A DNA stretch of 64,000 bases from Intestinibacillus massiliensis (GTDB lineage Bacteria; Bacillota; Clostridia; Oscillospirales; Butyricicoccaceae), in NCBI GenBank assembly GCA_029267335.1, contig JAJUJC010000006.1, forward strand, positions 124,001-188,000, given 5' to 3'. A model generated the notes under the pieces. The model was not told where the DNA came from. It ran no database searches and saw only the letters and a list, made by a program, of their open reading frames with translations. Shown piece after piece: positions 18,789 to 27,709 of the stretch (the first letter of the stretch is position 1; every line of letters begins with the position of its first letter). Made by a program: the position numbers and the translations under genes.

Positions 18789-19559
18789 ATGCAGATGAAG
18801 GTCGAGATTTGTGGCGTCAACACATCAAAGCTGACCGTTCTGACAAACGAGGAAATGAATGCCCTACTGCGGCGGGTGGGCGGCGGGGACAAGACCGCGC
18901 GCGAGGAGCTCATCCGCGGCAATCTGCGTCTGGTGCTCAGCGTGATCCAGCGCTTCGGCGGACGCGGCGAGTCGGTCGACGATCTGTTTCAGGTCGGCTG
19001 CATCGGACTCATCAAAGCGATCGACAACTTTAACGTCGATCTCGGCGTGCGCTTCAGCACCTATGCCGTGCCCATGATCATCGGAGAGATCCGCCGCTAT
19101 CTGCGCGACAATAGCGCCATTCGCGTGTCGCGGTCGATGCGTGATACCGCCTACCGCGCTTTGCAGGCGAAGGAGGCGTTCACCCGCGAGCACCAGCGCG
19201 AGCCGACCATCATCGAGCTGGCGCAGGCGCTCGATCTCAAAAAAGAAGAGGTCGTGTTCGCGCTCGACGCGATCATGGATCCGGTTTCGCTGTTCGAGCC
19301 GGTCTGGGGCGAGGAAGGCGATACGCTGTGCGTCATGGATCAGGTGGGCGACACCAAAAATACGGACGAGCACTGGCTCGAGTCCATCGCGCTCAAGGGC
19401 GCGATCGGCTCGCTGAGCGACCGCGAAAAAAAGATCGTGCACATGCGCTTTTTTGAGGGACGTACGCAGATGGAGGTCGCCAAGGAAATCCACATCTCGC
19501 AGGCGCAGGTCTCGCGACTGGAAAAGGGCGCGCTCGAGCACATCCGCAAGCAGATCTAA
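18789..19559 (+). CDS. sigG: RNA polymerase sporulation sigma factor SigG
   Basis: KVEICGVNTSKLTVLTNEEM..NLRLVLSVIQRFGGRGE..DLFQVGCIGLIKAIDNF, near-identical architecture to B. subtilis SigG. Confidence 0.97.
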   Translation: MQMKVEICGVNTSKLTVLTNEEMNALLRRVGGGDKTAREELIRGNLRLVLSVIQRFGGRGESVDDLFQVGCIGLIKAIDNFNVDLGVRFSTYAVPMIIGEIRRYLRDNSAIRVSRSMRDTAYRALQAKEAFTREHQREPTIIELAQALDLKKEEVVFALDAIMDPVSLFEPVWGEEGDTLCVMDQVGDTKNTDEHWLESIALKGAIGSLSDREKKIVHMRFFEGRTQMEVAKEIHISQAQVSRLEKGALEHIRKQI

Positions 19560-19565
19560 ACGACA

Positions 19566-19597
19566 AAAACGCCCTCCCACTTCGGGAGGGCGTTTGA
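19566..19597. terminator. bidirectional terminator between sigG and the convergent deacetylase-like gene
   Basis: AAACGCCCTCCCacttcGGGAGGGCGTTT. Confidence 0.8.
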
Positions 19598-19617
19598 GGT
19601 CGTCGACAAACTGTTCC

Positions 19618-20817
19618 TTATCGCGTGTCGCCGCTGTCGTTGAGCGGCGCGGTGCTCAGCTCAATCGTCGCGTGTGAAATCGCGGTCTCGCGCATATACC
19701 GCAGGATATAGGTCAGGGTCTCCGGCGTGTTCTTGCTCTGCCCGAGGGCGACCACAGCGGGCGCGGTCGAGCGCTGAAAGCCCTTGAGCACGCTCTCCGC
19801 GCCGCGGTATGCCGAGCGGCTGCCCTCGCCTGCGGTCAGTGTGCCATCCCACAGGCGATAGCCCGCGTTTACGAGCATATTGCGCTGCGCCTGAGACAGA
19901 TTTCCCGTGCCGTTTTCCACGAACACAATCCGTGTCTGTACACCGCACGCGAGCAGCAGATCGTCATTCGCGCGGTCGAGCCGTGCGACGAGTGCCACAG
20001 GGTCTGCGACCGATGCATCCGCGGTGATCGACAGCGCAAGCGCGTGCCCGTCTGCGACGATGCGGCGCACCGCGTTGTCCTGCGCGGGCACACTGTCCGT
20101 CGGCAGGCAAAAGGTTGCCGTGCGGCGGTATGTAGACAAAATATCGAGCAGCGCGGCGGTCTGCTCGCCCGGCGCACCGGAAAAAGTCAGATACACGACC
20201 GAAGGGTGCGGGATCGCCTCCTCCGCCTTGGGCGGCTGCACGGGGATCTGCGGTTCGGTTTTGGTCGGCTGATCGGTAGAGCCGCCGCCGCTCCCCTTAG
20301 ACGGATTGAGATAGTTTTTGACCATGCGGTCTACGGTTTCGGTTGCGCCCGCACCAAACGCGCGGTCGGACAGCTTGGCGCTGTCGTTTGCGATGCGCAC
20401 GACCGGATAACTCGAGGAAATGGTAGAATAGGAAAAGCCGAAAATGCCGCACACCAACTTGGCAGGCACATAGGTCGTGCCGTTGATCGTATAGGCGGGC
20501 TGCGCATAGCTCGTATCGTTTTCGTCGTAGACATAGCCCTGACCGACCGAGAAATTGAGCGTATGATCCCAGTTATAGAGCACGAGAAGCTGCTGCGCGC
20601 CACTGTACGCCCCCTGTAATCCGAGCGCGCCCGTAAAGACGGAATACGGCAAATAGATTTCGCCGTTTTTGCGCGTGGGCATCGTGGAGGACGACAGCGG
20701 CAGGAACTCGTCGTTGACCGCGGTCAGGATGATATCGGGCACGGCAAGACCGTTCAGCAGTCCGCCGAGCAGCAGAACGGACAGTAAAAGGCAAGCCATA
20801 CGGCGCAACGCTTTCAT
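19618..20817 (-). CDS. secreted polysaccharide-deacetylase-fold protein with degenerate catalytic motifs
   Basis: Signal peptide; VVYLTFSGAPGEQTAALLDILSTYRRTATFCLPTDSVP..AVRRIVADGHALALSI aligns to NodB fold but TFDDGP is TFSGAP. Confidence 0.7.
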   Translation of the reverse strand: MKALRRMACLLLSVLLLGGLLNGLAVPDIILTAVNDEFLPLSSSTMPTRKNGEIYLPYSVFTGALGLQGAYSGAQQLLVLYNWDHTLNFSVGQGYVYDENDTSYAQPAYTINGTTYVPAKLVCGIFGFSYSTISSSYPVVRIANDSAKLSDRAFGAGATETVDRMVKNYLNPSKGSGGGSTDQPTKTEPQIPVQPPKAEEAIPHPSVVYLTFSGAPGEQTAALLDILSTYRRTATFCLPTDSVPAQDNAVRRIVADGHALALSITADASVADPVALVARLDRANDDLLLACGVQTRIVFVENGTGNLSQAQRNMLVNAGYRLWDGTLTAGEGSRSAYRGAESVLKGFQRSTAPAVVALGQSKNTPETLTYILRYMRETAISHATIELSTAPLNDSGDTR

Positions 20818-20919
20818 TGCCGCGCCTCCTTTCCGGAAAAGTTTTCTCGTTTCAGTATAACAGACGCGCATCCTTTTGGCAACGCAACACGAAAAAATGC
20901 AAAAAATCGCCAACACCCC

Positions 20920-20948
20920 TTGAAAAAACCGTCCTGTTTCGCTAGAAT
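20920..20948 (+). promoter_or_regulatory. sigma-A promoter TTGAAA-17-TAGAAT of ilvE
   Basis: ccTTGAAAaaaccgtcctgtttcgcTAGAATaa. Confidence 0.65.
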
Positions 20949-20997
20949 AAGGGTAGCTTTAAATTTAGCCTAATGAAGCAGAAAAGAGTGATTGACG

Positions 20998-22065
20998 ATG
21001 CTGGACATCAAGTATGATCTTGCAAAGACCCACAAGGAAAAACCCGACCAGACCAAGCTGGGCTTCGGTATCTACTATACCGATCATATGCTGGTCATTG
21101 ACCACACCGAGGGCATCGGCTGGCATGATGCACGCATTGTGCCCTATGCGCCGTTGCAGCTCGACCCTGCCGCAATGGTGCTGCACTATGCCATGGAATC
21201 CTTCGAGGGCATGAAGGCATATCGCACGCCGGACGGCAAGGTACAGCTGTTCCGCCCCGACAAGAATGCACAGCGCATGATAAACACCAATGCGCGCATG
21301 TGCCTGCCGTCGCTGCCGGTAGAAGATTTCGTGCAGGCAGTCAAGGCGCTCGTCAAGGTCGAAGAGGACTGGGTGCCGTCCTGCGAGGGCACGAGCCTGT
21401 ACATCCGTCCGTTCGTCATCGCGACCGAGCCGCATCTCGGCGTGCGCCCGTCCAAGACGCACCAGTTCATCGTCATCTGCTCGCCGGTCGGCGCGTATTA
21501 TACGACCGGCATCAATCCGGTCAAGATCTTCGTCGAGGATGAGTACACCCGCGCATGCCCCGGGGGCACAGGCTTCACCAAGTGTGGCGGCAACTATGCC
21601 GCGAGCCTGATCTCTCAGGTTAAGGCACACGACCTCGGCTACGAGCAGACGCTGTGGCTTGACGGTGTGGAGCACAAGTACGTCGAGGAAGTCGGCTCGA
21701 TGAACTGCTTCTTCAAGATCGACGGCACCGTGTATACCGCGCCCTGTGTCGGCACGGTGCTGCCCGGCGTCACCCGCATGAGCTGCATCGACCTGATGCG
21801 TCACTGGGGCATTCCGGTGTCCGAGGAACGTCTGCCGATCGCGGATGTCATGAAGGCATCGCGCGAGGGCAAACTCGAAGAGGTCTTTGGCACAGGCACG
21901 GCGGCAGTCATTTCGCCGGTCGGTGAGCTGCGCTATGAGGGCGAAGTTGCACACATCGGCGGCGGCAAGATCGGCGCGCTGACCCAGCGTCTGTACGACA
22001 CGCTGACCGGCGTGCAGTGGGGCAAGCTGCCCGACGAACTGCACTGGACCGTCAAGGTCGACTGA
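20998..22065 (+). CDS. ilvE: branched-chain amino acid aminotransferase
   Basis: 356 aa; ALQLDPAAMVLHYAMESFEGMKAYR..GGNYAASL class IV aminotransferase (start could be TTG at 20992). Confidence 0.95.
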   Translation: MLDIKYDLAKTHKEKPDQTKLGFGIYYTDHMLVIDHTEGIGWHDARIVPYAPLQLDPAAMVLHYAMESFEGMKAYRTPDGKVQLFRPDKNAQRMINTNARMCLPSLPVEDFVQAVKALVKVEEDWVPSCEGTSLYIRPFVIATEPHLGVRPSKTHQFIVICSPVGAYYTTGINPVKIFVEDEYTRACPGGTGFTKCGGNYAASLISQVKAHDLGYEQTLWLDGVEHKYVEEVGSMNCFFKIDGTVYTAPCVGTVLPGVTRMSCIDLMRHWGIPVSEERLPIADVMKASREGKLEEVFGTGTAAVISPVGELRYEGEVAHIGGGKIGALTQRLYDTLTGVQWGKLPDELHWTVKVD

Positions 22066-22071
22066 AAAAGC

Positions 22072-22099
22072 AAAAGCGCCGCCTGCGGGCGGCGCTTTT
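22072..22099. terminator. bidirectional terminator
   Basis: AAAAGCGCCGCCtgcGGGCGGCGCTTTT. Confidence 0.85.
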
Positions 22100-22104
22100 G
22101 TGCG

Positions 22105-22629
22105 TCATGGAAGATTCAATGTGAGCTGCCCGTCCGCAAGGTTATCAATGTGCAGCCCACGCGCGGCGGCGCGATGCACCGTGTAGGCGGTTCCGCCGTG
22201 CTGCCCGTCGAAGTAGCAGATCAGCCGACCGGCACAGTCGACCATGAAGCGGTTGCGCGCCTGAAAGCACCCCGCATGATAGGCTGGGCTGACTACGCAC
22301 ACCGCATCCGCGCGGTCGCGCACAAGCGCATGCAGCGTGCGCCACTCCTCTTCCCAATGTGCTGCCTGTTCAGGAAATGGCAGTGCACAAATGAGCTTGA
22401 CCGGCACTTCGCGGTGCAGCAGCACCGCCTGCGCCGCCCACAGGTCAAAGCCGCGGCTCATGCCCGTGATAAAGTCGGTGCAGCCCGCTTCGGCCGCACA
22501 GCCCACGGCGCGCAGCAGCGGCTCGTAGAGCGTATCGGGAATGCTCGCGCCCCAGTGTCCGCCGGACGGCATTTTTTCGGGGCGGTAGCCGGAAAAGCAA
22601 CAGGTCTGTGCACGGATCGGGAAAGCCAT
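22105..22629 (-). CDS. SLOG family protein (YpsA/DUF1273-like)
   Basis: CCFSGYRPEKMP..GCTDFITGMSRGFDLWAAQAVL. Confidence 0.88.
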   Translation of the reverse strand: MAFPIRAQTCCFSGYRPEKMPSGGHWGASIPDTLYEPLLRAVGCAAEAGCTDFITGMSRGFDLWAAQAVLLHREVPVKLICALPFPEQAAHWEEEWRTLHALVRDRADAVCVVSPAYHAGCFQARNRFMVDCAGRLICYFDGQHGGTAYTVHRAAARGLHIDNLADGQLTLNLP

Positions 22630-22763
22630 GACATGCATCACTCCATATCGAAAATTTGTTCGTATCTTTAGTATAACATGTTCTGCGCAGAATGCAACCT
22701 TTTTCGTGTTGTCAAGGTTTCACAAAACTGTTACAATGGGACAAAGAGGAAGGGGGTGCGTCG

Positions 22764-23621
22764 ATGGGTATCGGCAGACGTATTTTTTATGTGCTGCGGC
22801 AAATGTTCCGGCGTTATTTTTCCGACGGGGTCTCGCAGTCGGCGGCGGAGCTTGCCTATTTCCTGCTGTTTTCCTTTGCGCCGCTGCTCATGTTTCTCAA
22901 CTCGGTGCTCGCGCAGATGAATATTTCGGCGGACAGCCTGCAAATCGTTGTGCGTGTGCTGCCCAAAAGCGTACAGGAGCTGATTCTCGGTTATTTTTCG
23001 TACATCGGCAGTCATCCCTCGATCAGCCCGATGATCATCGGTATCGCGCTCACGCTGTACTTTATGTCGCGCGCGATGACCTCGCTCGTGCGCACGGCGA
23101 ACAAGCTCTATCGTGTCGAGGTGCGGCGCAGCGGCATTTATCAGCGGCTGCTGTCCGTGCTCATGACCGCGGGTTTTCTGCTTGCGATCGTGGGCAGCTT
23201 CGTGCTCGTTGTCATCAGCAAAACGCTCGTGCGCCTTGCGGGGCATTGGATCACTGTGCCGCAGATCCTGCGCGATTTCGTGCAGGGCGGCAACTACTGG
23301 CTTGTGATCGGGTTCGTATTTTTTCTGCTGCTGCTCTTCAACCGCTTTGTCCCCAATGTGCCGCTGCGTTGGAGCGACGCGCTGCCGGGCGCGGCATTTT
23401 CGACCGTGTTCTGGATCCTCGCATCGGTCGGCTTCTCTTTTTATGTGGACAACATGGCGCGCTATTCCCTGCTCTACGGTTCGCTCGGCGCGCTCATCGT
23501 GCTCATGCTTTGGCTGTATCTGACAGGGCAGCTGCTGATCATGGGCACACAACTCAATCATGTCATCTATGTGGCGCGGCGATATGACCCCTTGATCTCC
23601 TCCGACATCCACCCATCCTGA
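22764..23621 (+). CDS. YihY/BrkB-family membrane protein
   Basis: SQSAAELAYFLLFSFAPLLMF..LPGAAFSTVFWILASVGFSFYV. Confidence 0.92.
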   Translation: MGIGRRIFYVLRQMFRRYFSDGVSQSAAELAYFLLFSFAPLLMFLNSVLAQMNISADSLQIVVRVLPKSVQELILGYFSYIGSHPSISPMIIGIALTLYFMSRAMTSLVRTANKLYRVEVRRSGIYQRLLSVLMTAGFLLAIVGSFVLVVISKTLVRLAGHWITVPQILRDFVQGGNYWLVIGFVFFLLLLFNRFVPNVPLRWSDALPGAAFSTVFWILASVGFSFYVDNMARYSLLYGSLGALIVLMLWLYLTGQLLIMGTQLNHVIYVARRYDPLISSDIHPS

Positions 23622-23629
23622 TCGCTGCA

Positions 23630-23666
23630 AAAAAAGACCGTCGACGCACTGTCGACGGTCTTTTTT
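23630..23666. terminator. bidirectional terminator
   Basis: AAAAAAGACCGTCGACgcactGTCGACGGTCTTTTTT. Confidence 0.9.
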
Positions 23667-23672
23667 GATGGG

Positions 23673-24497
23673 TCAATCCTGTTTCTGCTGCTCCAGAAAA
23701 TCATTGAGCACGTCATTGCGAATGTCGGTCAGGAACATATGCCCCGGTGCATGCGCGATGGCGAGCGGCGGTCTTGCCTGCTCGACGGCAGCCTGTGGGG
23801 TCACACCGCACGGCCAAAACACCGGAATTTCTCCCGGATAAAGCTCGACCGCGTCGCCGTAGTCGGGCTGCATGATGTCGTCGATACCGAGCGCGGCGGG
23901 ATCTCCCATATGCAGCGGCGCACCGTGCACATTGGGAAAACACGCGGTGATCTCCTGCGCACGCTTGGCGTTTTCCGGCGTCATCGGGCGCATGGAGCAC
24001 ACGATCGGTCCGGAAAAAGCGCCCACCGGCACAGTCATCCGGTTTGTCTTATACATCGGCACGTTGCGGCCGGTCGCGATATGGCGCATTTCGATGCCCG
24101 CACGCATGAGCGCCTCTTCAAAGGAGAAGCTGCATCCGATGAGAAATCCCACGCTGTCCGGCGTCCAGTACGCGGAAATATCGGTCACGCGCGCGGTGCG
24201 CACACCGTTTTCATAGAGAAAATACGCCGGAAGATCGGTCGCGATATTGCCGCCGCGCGCCATCAGACGGCTCTCGGGCGTGCCCTCGATCACCTCAAGC
24301 ACGGGGCAGGCAAACGGATTTTTCGCAGTAAATGCACGAAAATCCTGCGCCCAGTCACGCGGCAGGATCATCAGATTCGCCTGCGCATAGCCGCGGCACA
24401 TGCCCGCCGTCGGCACATCCAGTGCGCCTGTACGAAAAAGCGCGCGCACTTCTGCAGGATTTTTTTGCGCATATTGCGTAATATCAAAACCGGACAT
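23673..24497 (-). CDS. putative hydro-lyase, DUF1445 (YcsI family)
   Basis: FRTGALDVPTAGMCRGYAQANLMILPRDWAQDF..FLIGCSFSFEEAL. Confidence 0.9.
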   Translation of the reverse strand: MSGFDITQYAQKNPAEVRALFRTGALDVPTAGMCRGYAQANLMILPRDWAQDFRAFTAKNPFACPVLEVIEGTPESRLMARGGNIATDLPAYFLYENGVRTARVTDISAYWTPDSVGFLIGCSFSFEEALMRAGIEMRHIATGRNVPMYKTNRMTVPVGAFSGPIVCSMRPMTPENAKRAQEITACFPNVHGAPLHMGDPAALGIDDIMQPDYGDAVELYPGEIPVFWPCGVTPQAAVEQARPPLAIAHAPGHMFLTDIRNDVLNDFLEQQKQD

Positions 24498-24664
24498 AGG
24501 GTTTCCTCCTTGTTTTCCGCAAAGTGATTTTCCTTCTTTATAGCATATTTATCGTGGAAAGTCCAGTCTTTCCCGCGCTTCTCCGGTGGAAAAGGGTGCC
24601 CTATCCATGCCCTTCCACATCCTGTGCTTTTGCGTGCAAAGATACGGTAAAATGAAGTTTACCG

Positions 24665-24723
24665 TTGACAACTCTGCACTTTTCACATACAATAATACTA
24701 CAGTTTTTACATTTTCAAAATGT
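24665..24723 (+). promoter_or_regulatory. promoter TTGACA-17-TACAAT followed by perfect 15-bp palindrome ACATTTTCAAAATGT
   Basis: Promoter 24665-24693; palindrome 24709-24723, upstream of the NRAMP-like gene. Confidence 0.7.
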
Positions 24724-24758
24724 GAAAGCGAAAAACTTTGGAGGGGAAAGTTAGAAAT

Positions 24759-26012
24759 ATGAGCAAAATTACAGAAAAACTCAAAGACATCGGTCCGGGT
24801 GCGATCGTTGCCGCGGGCTTCATCGGTCCCGGCACCGTCACGACCTGTACGGTCTCAGGTGCAAGCTACGGCTACACACTGCTGTGGGCGATGCTCTTCT
24901 CGACCATCGCGACCATCATCCTGCAGGAGATGAGCGCGCGTCTGGGCATCGTGACCCAGAAGGGTCTGGGCGACGCGCTGCGAACCAAGTTCACCTCGAA
25001 CGCTGTGCGCATCCTGCTCGCGGTGCTCGTCATCGCGGCGGTCTTTATCGGCAACATCGCCTACGAAACCGGTAACCTGACCGGTGCCATCATGGGTGTG
25101 CAGGCGATCTGGCCCGCCATCCCGAAGCATATCTTCGGCATTATCCTGGGCGTTCTGGCATTCATCCTGCTCTGGTCGGGCAGCTACAAGCACGTTGAAA
25201 AAGTGCTCACGCTGCTGGTCGTCCTGATGAGCGTGCTCTTTTTCGCGACCGCGATCGCGGTTCGTCCGGACATGGGCGAAGTCGTCAAGGGTCTCTTCAT
25301 TCCGCGCGTGCCCAACATGGAGCGCTCGTGGTTCTACATCGCGGGTCTGGTCGGCACGACCGTTGTGCCCTACAACCTCTACCTGCACGCTTCGTCCGCC
25401 GCAAAGAAGTGGAAGGGCGACGCGGGCGTGCGCGCCTCCCACCTCGACACGATCCTCGCGATCGGTCTGGGCGGCATCGTTTCCATGTGCATCATCATCA
25501 CCGCATCCGCAGCGTTCGGCGGCGGCAGCGCAACGGCGTCCATCAAGAACGGCGCGGACATGGCGGTACAGCTCCAGCCGGTGCTCGGCTCGTGGGCGAC
25601 CGCGGCAATGGGTCTGGGTCTGTTTGCAGCCGGTGCGACCTCGATGATCACCGCGCCGCTTTCCGCAGCATTTGCGTGCTCGGGCATCCTCGGCTGGGGT
25701 GAGGACATGAAGCATAACCGCTTCAAGATTTTCTGGGTCATCGTTCTGGTGTGCGGTGTGCTCGCAGCCTCCACGCTCGGCGCAAGCCCGACCGAGATCA
25801 TCCTGTTCGCACAGGCGGCGAATGCGCTGCTTCTGCCGATCACGGCGGTACTGCTGCTCATCTGCTGCAACGACCGCAGCCTCATGGGCAAGCACAGCAA
25901 CAAGGCGTGGAACAACGTGCTCGGCATCCTGCTGCTTGGCGTGACGCTGTTCATCGCACTGCGCAACATGACCGCGTTCACGGAAAGCTTGATGAAGCTT
26001 ATCGCGGGTTAA
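24759..26012 (+). CDS. NRAMP-family transporter (YcsG-like, non-canonical ion-site motifs)
   Basis: GPGAIVAAGFIGPGTVTTCTVSGASYGYTLLW; VGTTVVPYNLYLHA. Confidence 0.88.
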   Translation: MSKITEKLKDIGPGAIVAAGFIGPGTVTTCTVSGASYGYTLLWAMLFSTIATIILQEMSARLGIVTQKGLGDALRTKFTSNAVRILLAVLVIAAVFIGNIAYETGNLTGAIMGVQAIWPAIPKHIFGIILGVLAFILLWSGSYKHVEKVLTLLVVLMSVLFFATAIAVRPDMGEVVKGLFIPRVPNMERSWFYIAGLVGTTVVPYNLYLHASSAAKKWKGDAGVRASHLDTILAIGLGGIVSMCIIITASAAFGGGSATASIKNGADMAVQLQPVLGSWATAAMGLGLFAAGATSMITAPLSAAFACSGILGWGEDMKHNRFKIFWVIVLVCGVLAASTLGASPTEIILFAQAANALLLPITAVLLLICCNDRSLMGKHSNKAWNNVLGILLLGVTLFIALRNMTAFTESLMKLIAG

Positions 26013-26020
26013 ACGACATC

Positions 26021-26064
26021 CACATGGGAAGCCTTCCGCGTGAGGGCTTCCCTGTGATTTTTTA
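26021..26064 (+). terminator. terminator after the NRAMP-like gene
   Basis: CACATGGGAAGCCttccgcgtgagGGCTTCCCTGTGATTTTTTATTT. Confidence 0.8.
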
Positions 26065-26090
26065 TTTCCCTGCAAAGGTGGTTATTCCAA

Positions 26091-26858
26091 ATGTATCAAG
26101 TTGATTTAAACGCCGATCTCGGCGAGAGCTTCGGCAGCTACACGATCGGACTGGACAGCGAGGTCACAAAACATGTCTCGTCCGCCAATATCGCCTGCGG
26201 CTGGCACGCGGGCGACCCGATGGTGCTCGACGCCACGCTCGCGCTCGCCAAGGAGCGCGGCATCGCGGTCGGTGCACACCCGGGCTATCCCGATCTCATG
26301 GGCTTTGGTCGCCGCAATATGGCGTGTTCGCCCGATGAGATCAAAAATTATGTCACCTATCAGCTCGGCGCGTTCGCAGCGTTCGCCAAGGTGCACGGGC
26401 TGGAAATTCAGCATGTCAAGGCGCACGGGGCGATGTATAACACGGCGGGCAAGGATCTCAAGCAGGCGCTTGCGATCACACGCGCGGTGCACGATTTTGA
26501 TCCCAACATCTGCCTGCTCGCGCTTGCGGGCAGCAAAATGGTAGACGCTGCCGCGGAACTCGGTATGAAATGCGCGAGCGAATTTTTCGCGGATCGGGGC
26601 TACGAGGAGGACGGCTCGCTTGTCGCACGCACGAAGGAAGGCGCGATGATCTCTGATGAAAACCAGGCGATCGAGCGCGTCATCCGCGTCGTGCGCGAGG
26701 GCAAGGTGCGCGCGGTGACCGGAAACGATATTGCGGTGCGCTGTGACTCGGTCTGCGTCCACGGCGACAACGCGCATGCGGTCGCATTCGTCAAGACCAT
26801 TCGCGAGCGCCTGACCGCGGAGGGCATCGAGGTTTGTCCCTTCGGCGCGTTCGTCTGA
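26091..26858 (+). CDS. pxpA: 5-oxoprolinase subunit PxpA (LamB/YcsF)
   Basis: YQVDLNADLGESFGSYTIGLDSEV..SANIACGWHAGDP. Confidence 0.97.
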   Translation: MYQVDLNADLGESFGSYTIGLDSEVTKHVSSANIACGWHAGDPMVLDATLALAKERGIAVGAHPGYPDLMGFGRRNMACSPDEIKNYVTYQLGAFAAFAKVHGLEIQHVKAHGAMYNTAGKDLKQALAITRAVHDFDPNICLLALAGSKMVDAAAELGMKCASEFFADRGYEEDGSLVARTKEGAMISDENQAIERVIRVVREGKVRAVTGNDIAVRCDSVCVHGDNAHAVAFVKTIRERLTAEGIEVCPFGAFV

Positions 26859-26905
26859 CGCTTTGCGGGGGATGCACGCGGTGTGTCCCCCGACCAAAGA
26901 ACGCG

Positions 26906-26941
26906 AAAAAACAGTATTTCCGCGTGAAATGCTGTTTTTTC
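26906..26941 (+). terminator. hairpin/terminator between pxpA and pxpB
   Basis: AAAAAACAGTATTTCcgcgtGAAATGCTGTTTTTT. Confidence 0.75.
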
Positions 26942-26980
26942 CCGTTTTGAACATCCCATAGAGAAAGGAACCCAAACCGC

Positions 26981-27709
26981 ATGAAAGCCTTTCAGATTTC
27001 TCCCTGCGGCGACTCCGCATTGTCGATAGAATTCCGCAACGAAATTTCCGAAGAGGTGCACGAGCAGGTTGCGTCCATGACGACGCTTTTGGAAAGCGCA
27101 GGCCTGACCGGCGTGCGCGAGCTGATCCCTACCTATCGCGCCATCATGGTGTGCTATGACCCGTTCGCGACCGATTTCGAGCTGCTCGCGTCCAAGATCG
27201 AGCGTCTGGCGCACCGTGCGCACAAGACCGCCCTCGCGCACGAAATCCGCCGCGTGACCATTCCAGTGTGCTACGGCGGCGACTTTGGCCCCGACCTGCA
27301 AAATGTTGCGCACTTCCACGGTATGACCCCCGAGGAGGTCATCGAGCTGCACGCCGCACCTACCTATCTCATCTACATGCTGGGCTTTACCCCCGGCTTC
27401 TCCTATCTCGGCGGTATGGATCGCCGCATCGCGACCCCGCGTCTGGACAATCCGCGCACGCTCATTCCGGGCGGCAGCGTGGGCATTGCGGGCGCGCAGA
27501 CCGGCATCTACCCCATCGACTCCCCCGGCGGCTGGCAGCTCATCGGGCGCACGCCGCTCGACCTGTACCGCCCGGACCGCGAACCGCCCGTGCTGCTGCG
27601 CGCGGGCTACCGCATCACCTTCCGTCCAATCGACCACGCGGAGTATGATTGCATCCGCGCGCAGGTCGAGCGCGACGCATACACGCTCGAAGAGGAGGTG
27701 ATCGGCTGA
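26981..27709 (+). CDS. pxpB: 5-oxoprolinase subunit PxpB (KipI)
   Basis: CGDSALSIEF..YLIYMLGFTPGFSYLGGMDRRIATPRL. Confidence 0.97.
   Translation: MKAFQISPCGDSALSIEFRNEISEEVHEQVASMTTLLESAGLTGVRELIPTYRAIMVCYDPFATDFELLASKIERLAHRAHKTALAHEIRRVTIPVCYGGDFGPDLQNVAHFHGMTPEEVIELHAAPTYLIYMLGFTPGFSYLGGMDRRIATPRLDNPRTLIPGGSVGIAGAQTGIYPIDSPGGWQLIGRTPLDLYRPDREPPVLLRAGYRITFRPIDHAEYDCIRAQVERDAYTLEEEVIG

Noticed and set aside
24855-26075. 406-aa minus-strand ORF
   Set aside because: Antisense to the NRAMP-like gene; no domain.
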